From NCBI GenBank assembly GCA_937974845.1, contig CALJVC010000070.1:1-40015 (forward strand): a DNA stretch of 40,015 nucleotides, in the 5' to 3' direction. The notes under the pieces were generated by a model. That model was not told the DNA's origin and did not search any database. It saw only the letters and a list, made by a program, of their open reading frames with translations. Of this stretch, positions 14,779 through 22,516 are shown one piece after another. The DNA comes from an uncultured Pseudogracilibacillus sp. GTDB taxonomy: Bacteria; Bacillota; Bacilli; Bacillales; Amphibacillaceae. The stretch's first letter is position 1; every line of letters starts with the position of its first letter. The position numbers and the translations under genes are program-made.

Positions 14779-16317
14779 TTGAAAAGAAGAAGTCTATTTC
14801 AACGTTCGCTTGATCGAATAGAAGCGGTTGGAAATAAATTGCCTCATCCGGTAACTTTGTTTGCTATTTTAGCATTAATAGTTCTCGTTCTATCTGCTTT
14901 GATTTCACAGTTCGGCATTAGTGTAGAACATCCCGGAAATGAAGGGGAGATTGTTGAAGTAAAAAACTTATTAAATAAAGAAGGTATACAATATATTTTC
15001 TTATCGATGACGGAAAATTTTATCAACTTCGCTCCCCTAGGAATTGTTCTAGTGACAATGTTAGGAATTGGTCTTGCAGAACATACGGGATTAATTAGTG
15101 CCCTTTTACGGGGATTTGTCTTATCGGTCCCTAAACAGTTAATCACAGCTTCTTTAGTATTTGCGGGCATTATGTCAAGTGTTGCTTCAGACGCTGGTTA
15201 TGTTGTATTACCACCTTTAGGTGCAGTGATTTTTGCCGGTCTAGGTCGACATCCGTTAGCAGGTCTAGCAGCAGCTTTTGCTGGTGTTTCTGGAGGGTTT
15301 AGTGCTAACCTTATCCTCACTTCCCTTGATCCACTCCTTGCTGGAATGACAATCGATGCGGCGAAGATTATTGACCCAGCTTATGCTGATACGATGAACG
15401 TAGCGATGAACTTATATTTCATCATTGCTTCTGTTTTTCTGCTTACTATAGTTGGATGGTATGTGACGGAGAAAATTGTTGAACCCCGTTTAGGAGCCTA
15501 TAATGGAGAATATAAAGAGGAATTAGAAGGATTAAGACCTATTGAAAAGAAAGGTCTCAAATGGGCAGGCTTTTGGACCCTTGTAACATTAATTGCTGTT
15601 GCGTTATTAGTTTTACCACAAAACGCGCCCTTACGTGCTACACCAGAGGCTGGAGAAAGCTTAACTTTAATGGAATCCTTAAGTCCCTTTATGAATTCAC
15701 TCGTTCCAATTATCGCTATTTTATTTTTCGTTCCTGGTTTAGTTTACGGTAAGGTAACGAAGGAGATTAGGAATGATAAGGATGTAGCTAATGCTTTAAT
15801 TAAGACGATGGGAGCGATGGGTACTTTTATCGTTCTCTCCTTTACTGCGGGACAGTTTGTTGCGTATTTTGCAGAAAGTAATATGGGGTTAATTGTAGGA
15901 GTATACGGAGCTAACTTTCTAGAACAAATTAAATTAACCGGTATTCCACTACTTATTGTCTTTATCATCATTTGTGCAATAATCAACTTATTTATCGGAA
16001 GTGCTTCAGCCAAATGGGCTATGATGGCACCGATTTTCGTTCCAATTATGATGCAACTCGGCTATTCACCAGAGGTTACTCAAATGGCTTATCGAATTGC
16101 TGATTCATCGACTAATATGATAACACCTTTAATGACTTATTTTGCCTTGATTATAGCCTTTGCACAAAAGTATGATAAAAAGATGGGGATAGGAACGTTA
16201 ATATCTGTTATGATTCCTTATTCACTCTTGTTTTTAATTGCTTGGACCGTCTTATTAATTGTATGGATTATTTTTGGTATAGACTTAGGTCCATCTGCAC
16301 CAATTTTCTATCCATAA
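14779..16317 (+). CDS. AbgT family transporter
   Basis: The 512-residue membrane protein has about 9-11 hydrophobic segments. AbgT/MtrF/YdaH landmarks are visible: LPHPVTLFAILALIVLVLSA at the N-terminus, VASDAGYVVLPPLGAVIFAG, HPLAGLAAAFAGVSGGFSAN and IADSSTNMITPLMTYFALII. AbgT of Escherichia coli imports p-aminobenzoyl-glutamate, while MtrF and YdaH homologues export sulfonamides and other antimetabolites. Direction and substrate cannot be read from the sequence. The start is TTG 14779 behind TAGGAGG. It is a single-gene unit with its own promoter and terminator. No folate or peptidase gene is adjacent. Confidence 0.9.
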   Translation: MKRRSLFQRSLDRIEAVGNKLPHPVTLFAILALIVLVLSALISQFGISVEHPGNEGEIVEVKNLLNKEGIQYIFLSMTENFINFAPLGIVLVTMLGIGLAEHTGLISALLRGFVLSVPKQLITASLVFAGIMSSVASDAGYVVLPPLGAVIFAGLGRHPLAGLAAAFAGVSGGFSANLILTSLDPLLAGMTIDAAKIIDPAYADTMNVAMNLYFIIASVFLLTIVGWYVTEKIVEPRLGAYNGEYKEELEGLRPIEKKGLKWAGFWTLVTLIAVALLVLPQNAPLRATPEAGESLTLMESLSPFMNSLVPIIAILFFVPGLVYGKVTKEIRNDKDVANALIKTMGAMGTFIVLSFTAGQFVAYFAESNMGLIVGVYGANFLEQIKLTGIPLLIVFIIICAIINLFIGSASAKWAMMAPIFVPIMMQLGYSPEVTQMAYRIADSSTNMITPLMTYFALIIAFAQKYDKKMGIGTLISVMIPYSLLFLIAWTVLLIVWIIFGIDLGPSAPIFYP

Positions 16318-16327
16318 TAATATATAG

Positions 16328-16362
16328 AAAAGAGGCTGGGTTTTATATCCTAGCCTCTTTTT
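16328..16362. terminator. Terminator between the AbgT gene and the thioesterase
   Basis: AAAGAGGCTGGG pairs with CCTAGCCTCTTT (one G-U pair), followed by TT-rich sequence. It lies between convergent genes. Confidence 0.85.
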
Positions 16363-16370
16363 ATTTTGCA

Positions 16371-17189
16371 TCAATCACGAAAATAAACGATTTGACTCGT
16401 AGTTGCAAGGATTTCCCCCTTTGTATTCCAAAGGGTTCCGAATTGGTCGAAAAAACCATTGTAAAAGCGATGTCCTCTAGCCTGTCCAAGCACAAAATTG
16501 CTACCATGTTGGGTTAACATTTCGGCATTGACATGGAAATATATTGTAAGAGATACAGTACTTGCTGGTACAAATTGCGGTTCCCGTAAAAAAATTCTCG
16601 GTAAAAAAGTGTCGCAAAGACTGGCTAGTGACAGATAGTCTAAAGGACGATCTGGAAGATCTTTTATCCATAAAAGGCTCGACGAATGCTCTAAGGTGTT
16701 TTCCTTTTCTCCTAAAACGTTCGGTTTACCAGAAATAAAACGCATATCGTACTGTTGCATCCAAGTAGGTGTACCCTCAAGAGAAAAGCGTTTGACAGCC
16801 TCTGGTTGTACGACTTCAGGCATAGCTAATTCTGTGTTCGACCAAGTAGTTTTCCGTTTGGCACAAAGAGCTGTTCCTGTCATTACAACCTTATTGTCTT
16901 GAAGCATATCTACTTTCCAATGCTGAGTTGAACGGTTTGTCCTAGCAATCGACGGTCGTATTTCAAAACTCCCGTCAGCTACTGCCGAGACGTAGTTTAC
17001 GGTTAGAGATACAGGTTCTCCTATTCGTTCGGGATGGTTTAAAATAGCTTTTAAAAGGTTGGCAGCTAGAATCCCTCCAAAGGGACCAATCATATTAGCA
17101 TAGTGCGTGGTTGTTTGACCGAGGAATTTTCCTTGTACTTCGGTTAAATTCGTTGCTATATCGAAGGGATGCATTGTTTTTGTTTTCAT
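16371..17189 (-). CDS. Acyl-CoA thioesterase, double hot-dog (TesB-like) family
   Basis: The product has 272 residues from ATG 17187-17189, seven bases after AAGGAGG; a TTG 24 bases upstream lacks a site and is rejected. The N-terminal hot-dog half has IGPFGGILAANLLKAILNHP (substrate helix) and PVSLTVNYVSAVADGSFEI. The C-terminal half has DYLSLASLCDTFLPRIF and STVSLTIYFHVNAEML, with a final LATTSQIVYFRD. These are features of 4HBT-3/TesB-like thioesterases that hydrolyse fatty acyl-CoA. The exact chain-length preference is unknown. The promoter has TATAAT (minus, 17241-17246) and a cre-like palindrome just downstream, so repression by CcpA is plausible. No beta-oxidation genes are adjacent. 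Confidence 0.82.
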   Translation of the reverse strand: MKTKTMHPFDIATNLTEVQGKFLGQTTTHYANMIGPFGGILAANLLKAILNHPERIGEPVSLTVNYVSAVADGSFEIRPSIARTNRSTQHWKVDMLQDNKVVMTGTALCAKRKTTWSNTELAMPEVVQPEAVKRFSLEGTPTWMQQYDMRFISGKPNVLGEKENTLEHSSSLLWIKDLPDRPLDYLSLASLCDTFLPRIFLREPQFVPASTVSLTIYFHVNAEMLTQHGSNFVLGQARGHRFYNGFFDQFGTLWNTKGEILATTSQIVYFRD

Positions 17190-17211
17190 ATGTCTTCCTC
17201 CTTGTATAAGC

Positions 17212-17225
17212 ATAAAGCGCTTTCA
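17212..17225. promoter_or_regulatory. cre-like site upstream of the thioesterase gene
   Basis: On the minus strand TGAAAGCGCTTTAT fits 12 of 14 positions of the cre consensus TGWAANCGNTNWCA and contains the 10-base palindrome AAAGCGCTTT. It lies about 16 bases downstream of the -10 (TATAAT, 17241-17246 minus), a roadblock position for CcpA. Confidence 0.55.
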
Positions 17226-17315
17226 GTAAGGGCTTTATTTATTATAGCATAAAGGAGGGTTTGATTAATTGTTTGCAGTAGTAGGAGATAAGAAATTAAC
17301 AATTTTAAAACATAA

Positions 17316-17354
17316 AAAGATGGACGAAGTTGCGCATTTTCTTCATCCATCTTT
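17316..17354 (-). terminator. Terminator after the ABC transporter operon
   Basis: AAAGATGGAYGAAG arms pair (one mismatch) across an 11-base loop, followed on the minus strand by TTTTTATGTTTT. Confidence 0.8.
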
Positions 17355-17367
17355 GTGGGTTAAAATA

Positions 17368-18345
17368 TTATTCCTTGTACAACCAATCGATTAACTCTTC
17401 TAAGCCTTTGATGTTTTGGCTATTAGGGTTAACGATATATTTTGCCTCCATTAATTTTATCTTATTATCTTTTACCGCTTGTAAAGTATTCCAACCTGGA
17501 TCTTCCATCAATTCGTTAAAACCTTCTTCGCCTTTTCCAAAAAAGTCTACTAATAAAATATAGTCTGGGTCAGTTTTTAAAATTTGTTCGATTGAAGCAG
17601 GCGTAGAACGTTCGAGTTTGATCTTATCTACTGCAGGTGTAGCCCCAGCTAACTTTAACAAGTCGTAAGAAATATTTGTCGGACCCATCATAAAGGGACC
17701 TAGGTCACCACCGATTTCGGATAATACTAGAACCGTCGGGTTTTCATCTTCGGGAATTTCTTCTTGTAAGCTTTCAATTTTTCCTTCTATGTTTTCGATT
17801 AACTCTTCGGCTTTCGTCTCTTCACCGACAGCTTTTCCGATTGTTCGAGTAACGTCTAAATATTGTTCAACCGTCACAATCGAATCGAAAGAGAGAATCG
17901 GTGTATCTAACTGTTTAAGGGTACTTTCGGCTTCTTCTTGTTCACCAAACATTTTGGTTAATAGGAGTAGGTCTGTCTCGTAACTAATAATTTCTTCCGG
18001 ATCGATATTTACTTGAGCACTGATACGGCCTTCAATTTCTTCCGCGACATCTACCTTAGTAGATAGAAATGGATCATCAATTCCTTTTGTAGCAGCAACA
18101 ATTTTATCGGGTTCTACTAAATCTAGGACAATTTCTGCTACTTCAAGGGAAAGTGGAAAGATTCGATTAGGTTTTTCTTCAATTGTGACTTCCTCATCGT
18201 CTATTTGAATTGTTACAGGAAAATCATCTGCTGTAGTTTCCTGCTTTTCAGACTCTGTCTCTTCCTGAGGCTGGGTATTTTGACAGCCAGCAATCACCAC
18301 AAGGAAGAGAAGGAGAAAGATGGACATAGATATAAAACGCTTCAC
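17368..18345 (-). CDS. Iron-siderophore / haem / cobalamin-type substrate-binding lipoprotein
   Basis: The product has 325 residues. A lipoprotein signal (KRFISMSIFLLLFLVVIAGC) puts the lipidated cysteine at 20. The mature N-terminus is highly acidic. A class III periplasmic-binding (TroA/BtuF-like) core follows, with PNRIFPLSLEVAEIVLDL, NIDPEEIISYETDLLLL and DPDYILLVD. It captures a metal complex outside the membrane and delivers it to the FecCD permease. Last gene of the permease-ATPase-lipoprotein set; its start overlaps the ATPase stop by four bases. Placing it next to hemQ makes iron or haem a reasonable substrate, but cobalamin cannot be excluded. Confidence 0.88.
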   Translation of the reverse strand: MKRFISMSIFLLLFLVVIAGCQNTQPQEETESEKQETTADDFPVTIQIDDEEVTIEEKPNRIFPLSLEVAEIVLDLVEPDKIVAATKGIDDPFLSTKVDVAEEIEGRISAQVNIDPEEIISYETDLLLLTKMFGEQEEAESTLKQLDTPILSFDSIVTVEQYLDVTRTIGKAVGEETKAEELIENIEGKIESLQEEIPEDENPTVLVLSEIGGDLGPFMMGPTNISYDLLKLAGATPAVDKIKLERSTPASIEQILKTDPDYILLVDFFGKGEEGFNELMEDPGWNTLQAVKDNKIKLMEAKYIVNPNSQNIKGLEELIDWLYKE

Positions 18346-19139
18346 TGTAAATCATCCTTTCGATTATTAGGAATAAAGGGGGTAATGGCTGTTGTGTGTA
18401 GTTGATTGTCTGTATAAATATAAGCATCGACATCGTATACTTTTCTAAGTAGTTCCTTCGTTAGCACTTCTTTAGGGCTTCCGTGTTTTACGACGCGTCC
18501 ATTTTTTAAAAGCAATAGTTGGTGGCAGAAACGAGCTGCTAAATTTAAATCGTGTAGGACGACAATCATAGTTTTTCCTTCTTTTTCACAAGATGTTTCG
18601 AGTAATTGTAAAATATGTAATTGGTGATAGATGTCGAGGGCGGAAATAGGCTCGTCTAGTAAAATGATTGGTGTATCTTGAGCGAAAGCTTTAGCAATCA
18701 TAACGAGCTGGCGTTGTCCACTCGATAATTCTAAAACTGACTTTTCAGCATGGGGGAGGGTTTCGGTCATTTTCATTGCACGTTGTATAAAAAGTAAGTC
18801 CTCTTCATTATTACGGTCGAACATTGAGCGATGGACGTGCCTCCCCATACTAACGATGTCCCAAGCGGTAAAGTCAAAGTTGACTTGAGTTTCCTGGGGG
18901 ACATAACTTATTTGCGTTGCGAGGCTTTTCGCCTTATAATCGATCTGCTTTTTTTTATTGATGAAAATATCACCTGAGCTAGTCGGTAGAATGGAAGCAA
19001 TCGTTTTGAGTAGGGTAGATTTCCCACTTCCATTTGGTCCGATTAAGCCGAGTAAGGTCCCTTTTTCTACGTTAAAGGAAATATCATGTAGTATTCTCTT
19101 TTTATTGATAGATACTTCTAGATTTTTGACTTGAATCAT
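18342..19139 (-). CDS. FecCD-type ABC transporter ATP-binding protein
   Basis: The 265-residue ATPase has Walker A GPNGSGKSTLLKT, signature LSSGQRQLVMIAKAFAQ, Walker B IILLDEPISALD and a switch histidine in MIVVLHDLN. It is of the FepC/BtuD subgroup that powers FecCD permeases for siderophores, haem or B12. It overlaps the permease stop by four bases (ATGA) and the lipoprotein start by four, so the three genes are translationally coupled. Confidence 0.93.
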   Translation of the reverse strand: MIQVKNLEVSINKKRILHDISFNVEKGTLLGLIGPNGSGKSTLLKTIASILPTSSGDIFINKKKQIDYKAKSLATQISYVPQETQVNFDFTAWDIVSMGRHVHRSMFDRNNEEDLLFIQRAMKMTETLPHAEKSVLELSSGQRQLVMIAKAFAQDTPIILLDEPISALDIYHQLHILQLLETSCEKEGKTMIVVLHDLNLAARFCHQLLLLKNGRVVKHGSPKEVLTKELLRKVYDVDAYIYTDNQLHTTAITPFIPNNRKDDLQ

Positions 19140-20200
19140 ATTCCAAGGCCTCTTTTCGAGCGTAAAATTAGGAGAATAAAAATTGGCGCTCCAATCATAG
19201 CGGAAACGACCCCAACTTGTAATGTAATTGGTTGAAGAATCATTCGCGAAATTAGATCCGCTAAAATTAAAAAGATTGCACCGGTAATTAAACTTGCTGG
19301 TAGTAAAATTCGATGATCGGGTCCTACGATAAGCCGTAGCATATGCGGAACGACAAGTCCGACGAAGCTAATGATACCACTTACTGCAACGGCAGCCCCA
19401 GTGATGAGGGCGGTTAAGATTAAGACACCGTTTCTCAGTAGCTTAACATTGATTCCAGCACTTTTAGCATGATCTTCTCCTAACAACATAATGTTGAGCT
19501 GTCTTCCGAGAAAAAGAAGGATGACAGAACCGATAATAATTGGCGGACTAATTGTTGTGACATGCTCCCACGTACGAGCTTCTAAGCTCCCCTGTAGCCA
19601 GCTAATAGCGCTTCGCAACTCTTGTTCCGTAGTGGCCGAGGCAATCAACACATTAGTTATCGATGCAAAGAAGGCGTTAATCCCAATTCCTAAGAGCAAG
19701 AGCATAGCGACGCTTTTCGTCTGGGAAACTTTCCAGACAGCTAAGATGACAAACATGGCAATTAAAGCTCCAATAAAGGCTGAAAGAGGCAGTAAGGATG
19801 TATGGTAGGTAGACCAACCAAAAAAAATAGCACTGACGGCTCCAAAAGCAGCCCCACTGGAAACTCCGATAAAGCCTGGTTCAACTAAGGGGTTTCGAAA
19901 CAGCCCTTGCATAGCAACCCCTGAAGCGGCTAAGGCACTACCAACTAGGCCAGCTACTAGCACTCGAGGCAGTCTAATCTCTGTGATGACTACCCACTGT
20001 TGATTTGTGTATGTTTCTTGAAGCGGTATGTGTAGCTTATTGAGTAGAATGGATGCTGTTTTTGTAAAAGGAATGGTAATCGGTCCAATAGCAACGGCAA
20101 ATATGATGGTGAGAAATAGTACGACAATTAAAATAAAAAGAGTCAGTATCATACGCGCCGTGCGTTGTTTTTCTTTTTCAATAATTGATAAATTGTTCAT
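19136..20200 (-). CDS. FecCD family ABC transporter permease
   Basis: The 354-residue protein has about ten membrane segments. FecCD/BtuC landmarks are EIRLPRVLVAGLVGSALAAS, GVAMQGLFRNPLVEPGFIGV, GAAFGAVSAIFFGW and GIISFVGLVVPHMLRLIVGPDHR (the ATPase-coupling region). A single permease gene implies a homodimer. ATG 20198-20200 follows AGAGGGG. It lies 95 bases after hemQ, with a hairpin between them, so it may be reached by read-through from the hemQ promoter or have its own; no clear own promoter was found. Confidence 0.93.
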   Translation of the reverse strand: MNNLSIIEKEKQRTARMILTLFILIVVLFLTIIFAVAIGPITIPFTKTASILLNKLHIPLQETYTNQQWVVITEIRLPRVLVAGLVGSALAASGVAMQGLFRNPLVEPGFIGVSSGAAFGAVSAIFFGWSTYHTSLLPLSAFIGALIAMFVILAVWKVSQTKSVAMLLLLGIGINAFFASITNVLIASATTEQELRSAISWLQGSLEARTWEHVTTISPPIIIGSVILLFLGRQLNIMLLGEDHAKSAGINVKLLRNGVLILTALITGAAVAVSGIISFVGLVVPHMLRLIVGPDHRILLPASLITGAIFLILADLISRMILQPITLQVGVVSAMIGAPIFILLILRSKRGLGI

Positions 20201-20243
20201 GTAGGTAGCCCCTCTATAAGTAACTCACGTATTTCAATAAAAG

Positions 20244-20290
20244 AAAGCAAACTTCACTGATGATGAATCCATGCAGTGAAGTATGCTTTT
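20244..20290 (-). terminator. Hairpin between hemQ and the transporter operon
   Basis: AAGCAWACTTCACTG arms pair around a 14-base loop, with TTTGCTTTCTTTTATT on the minus strand. It could be a full or a partial terminator for hemQ transcripts. Confidence 0.7.
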
Positions 20291-20295
20291 TATAT

Positions 20296-21045
20296 TTATA
20301 CTTTAAAGAATTCGTCTAATTTTTCTTTTGGTAAATAATTTCCGATAAAGAAATCACCGAATTCTCCGTAAACAGAAGAAGCCTCGTCAAAGCGCATTTC
20401 ATAGACGATTTTTTTCAGTTGTAAAACATCGTCCGTAAATAAAGAAACTCCCCATTCCCAAAGGTCGAAACCGATGGAACCGGTTGTTACTTGTCTTACG
20501 CGATCGAGATACTTTCGACCAGTAATACTATGTTCGTAAAGTAACTTAGAACGCTTTTCCATTTCAAGGGTATACCAGTTAGCATGACCTTCTCTCTTAC
20601 GGCTCATTGGATAGAAAGACATATGCTTCCGTTTTGGTAAAATAGGTCGTAATCTTTCTTGAACTTCTGGTAATGTTTCGGGATCGACGTCTGAATTTTG
20701 ATAACGGTATTTAGAAAGTTCAACGACGGAAAAGTAGGAATATTCCCGAATTAAAAAGTCACCTAGTTTAGATTTGCTTATTTGCCTTTCGGCTTCAGCT
20801 AATTCCTCGGCGGTCTCACGCAAAATCATCCACATGATATCGGCTTTATGGCCGATTGTATTGTGCATGACATGGCTACCTTTTTTAGCCTTTTCTAAAT
20901 CCTCCCATCCACCGAGAATTTCAACAAACTCATCTATTGCTTCTTGTTGCGCTTCTGGCGATAAGCTCTTCCAAGCTTTCCAGTCTACTGTACGCAAGTC
21001 GTGTAAACAATACCAACCATCCATTGTTTCTACAGCTTTTGACAT
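20296..21045 (-). CDS. hemQ: Coproheme decarboxylase HemQ (ChdC)
   Basis: The 249-residue protein performs the last step of the Gram-positive coproporphyrin route, oxidative decarboxylation of coproheme to haem b using peroxide. The family's catalytic tyrosine is visible at Y145 in KHMSFYPMSRKR, and the proximal haem ligand H172 in LLYEHSITGRKY. Other signatures are GWYCLHDLRTVDW, GSHVMHNTIGHKADIMWMIL and SIGFDLWEWGVSLF. ATG follows AAAAGGAGC. It is divergent from hemH, which inserts the iron in the preceding step, so the pair covers consecutive reactions. Upstream are TTGACA-16-TACGAT and a Fur-like sequence. Confidence 0.96.
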   Translation of the reverse strand: MSKAVETMDGWYCLHDLRTVDWKAWKSLSPEAQQEAIDEFVEILGGWEDLEKAKKGSHVMHNTIGHKADIMWMILRETAEELAEAERQISKSKLGDFLIREYSYFSVVELSKYRYQNSDVDPETLPEVQERLRPILPKRKHMSFYPMSRKREGHANWYTLEMEKRSKLLYEHSITGRKYLDRVRQVTTGSIGFDLWEWGVSLFTDDVLQLKKIVYEMRFDEASSVYGEFGDFFIGNYLPKEKLDEFFKV

Positions 21046-21060
21046 TTTGATGCTCCTTTT

Positions 21061-21075
21061 TTAAAATGATTTTCA
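21061..21075. promoter_or_regulatory. Possible Fur-type box upstream of hemQ
   Basis: TTAAAATGATTTTCA matches 12 of 15 positions of the 7-1-7 Fur consensus TGATAATNATTATCA. It lies between the hemQ -10 and its ribosome site. The surrounding DNA is AT-rich, so chance is possible. Confidence 0.3.
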
Positions 21076-21103
21076 TATAAGAAATATACCATATTATAAT
21101 TTT

Positions 21104-21131
21104 ATCGTATGCTAATATTTCGACTTGTCAA
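21104..21131 (-). promoter_or_regulatory. sigma-A promoter of hemQ
   Basis: On the minus strand, a perfect TTGACA (21126-21131) is followed after 16 bases by TACGAT (21104-21109). Confidence 0.6.
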
Positions 21132-21236
21132 TATTTTGTTAAGGTTTGGTAACATTTATTACACAATGTTTAAAGGAATTTGTGTTAAGTTAAAATAAGC
21201 TTTACTTTTAAAAAAATATATAGAGGTGTTTCATAA

Positions 21237-22166
21237 ATGAATAAGGAAAAAGTTGGTTTACTTGTCATGGCTTATGGTACGCCATATCAATTATCAGATA
21301 TTAAGCGTTACTATACCCATATTCGTCGTGGTCATGAACCTTCAGAAGCTGAGTTAGAGGATTTGGTTGAAAAATACAAGGCTATCGGCGGGGTGTCTCC
21401 CTTTGCAAAGATTACTGAAGCCCAAGCAGAAGCTTTAGAGGCACATTTAAACGAAGTCCAATCCAAGTACGAATTTAAGATGTATATTGGCCTAAGACAT
21501 ATCGAGCCTTTCATTGAAGAAGCGGTACAGAAAATGGCAGAGGATGGAATCAAAAAAGCTGCGACGATTTTCTTAGCTCCGCATTATTCGAATTACAGTA
21601 TTCAAGGTTACAATGGCCGTGCAAAAGAAGAAGCGGACAAGCATGGTATTACATTGTGGTCCGTAGAATCTTGGTACGATGAGCCGGACTTTATTCAGTT
21701 TTGGGCCGATGGAATTAAAGCAATTTATGATCAGATGCGTCCTGAAGAAAAGGAGAAGACCGTTACAATTTTCTCAGCCCATAGCTTACCGGTACGAGCG
21801 GTTACTGAGGACGATCCCTACGTAGAGCAATTACAAGCAACGGCTGATTTAATTGCTGAAAAGGCTTCGATAGACAATTATGAAATTGCTTGGCAGAGTG
21901 AAGGAAATACACCAGATCCATGGTTAGGTCCAGATGTATTAGATTTAACTAAAGATCTTCATAAGGAAAAAGGCTACACATCCTTTATTTATGCCCCGGT
22001 CGGGTTCGTTTCAGACCACTTAGAAGTGCTTTACGATAATGATTATGAATGTAAAGAAGTTTGTGATGAGATAGAGGCAAATTACTATCGTCCAGAAATG
22101 CCCAATACTGACCCTGGCTTTATCAAAGCAATGGGTAAGGCCGTTTTAGCGAAAATCCAAGAATAG
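21237..22166 (+). CDS. hemH: Coproporphyrin ferrochelatase
   Basis: The 309-residue HemH (CpfC) inserts Fe2+ into coproporphyrin III in Gram-positive haem synthesis. Key residues are Y13 in VMAYGTPY, H182 in FSAHSLPVRA and E263 in GFVSDHLEVLYDND, the metal-binding His/Glu pair. Length matches the soluble Bacillus enzyme (310). AGAGGTG precedes ATG. In B. subtilis hemH is inside hemEHY, whereas here it stands alone, divergent from hemQ. No clear terminator follows before the proBA promoter. Confidence 0.96.
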   Translation: MNKEKVGLLVMAYGTPYQLSDIKRYYTHIRRGHEPSEAELEDLVEKYKAIGGVSPFAKITEAQAEALEAHLNEVQSKYEFKMYIGLRHIEPFIEEAVQKMAEDGIKKAATIFLAPHYSNYSIQGYNGRAKEEADKHGITLWSVESWYDEPDFIQFWADGIKAIYDQMRPEEKEKTVTIFSAHSLPVRAVTEDDPYVEQLQATADLIAEKASIDNYEIAWQSEGNTPDPWLGPDVLDLTKDLHKEKGYTSFIYAPVGFVSDHLEVLYDNDYECKEVCDEIEANYYRPEMPNTDPGFIKAMGKAVLAKIQE

Positions 22167-22194
22167 CCTTATCTCCTAAATATTAGATAAATAG

Positions 22195-22223
22195 TTGACA
22201 AGAGAAAAAAATAAGCCTATCTT
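22195..22223 (+). promoter_or_regulatory. sigma-A promoter of proBA
   Basis: A perfect TTGACA (22195-22200) and TATCTT (22218-22223) are 17 bases apart, just upstream of the T-box leader. Confidence 0.8.
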
Positions 22224-22229
22224 ATATAG

Positions 22230-22483
22230 TAACGGAAATTAAACAGAAGAACGATGATAGAGGAATAGTAGGTAGTTCTTCCCTTGGGTACAGAGAGTAG
22301 GGTGTATAAGCTGAGACGCCCTATCGACAAGGTCTACCGAACCTACCTCTTAGTCCAATGCAAACATTGGCGTCGCTTTCACGTTACGAAATAGAGTGGG
22401 GTGTAGCTTTAACTATACCCAACATAAGGTGGTACCACGGAAGAGAACTCTTTCGTCCTATGATGTAGGATGAAAGAGTTTTT
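22230..22483 (+). promoter_or_regulatory. T-box leader (proline) of proBA
   Basis: The T-box sequence AAGGTGGTACCACGG is at 22426-22440. The stem I specifier candidate is CCT (proline) at 22342-22344 in the context CGAACCTACC, followed by a purine. The terminator stem is AACTCTTTC.TCCT with AGGA.GAAAGAGTT (22446-22475) and a T run. Low charged tRNA-Pro would switch on proline synthesis. Confidence 0.93.
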
Positions 22484-22516
22484 TTATATCATTCATTTAA
22501 TACGGGAGACGTAAAG

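Noticed and set aside
16328..16362. GAGGCTGGG sequence resembling the IS1182-like tip
   Set aside because: It is one arm of an ordinary terminator hairpin with its partner arm and T run; the ACAAAACT part of the IS tip is absent.
17269..17395. Short plus-strand frame of about 41 codons starting TTG after AAAGGAGGG
   Set aside because: The AAAGGAGGG falls in the -35/-10 spacer of the thioesterase promoter on the other strand, and the frame runs through the transporter terminator into the lipoprotein gene. It has no recognised family.
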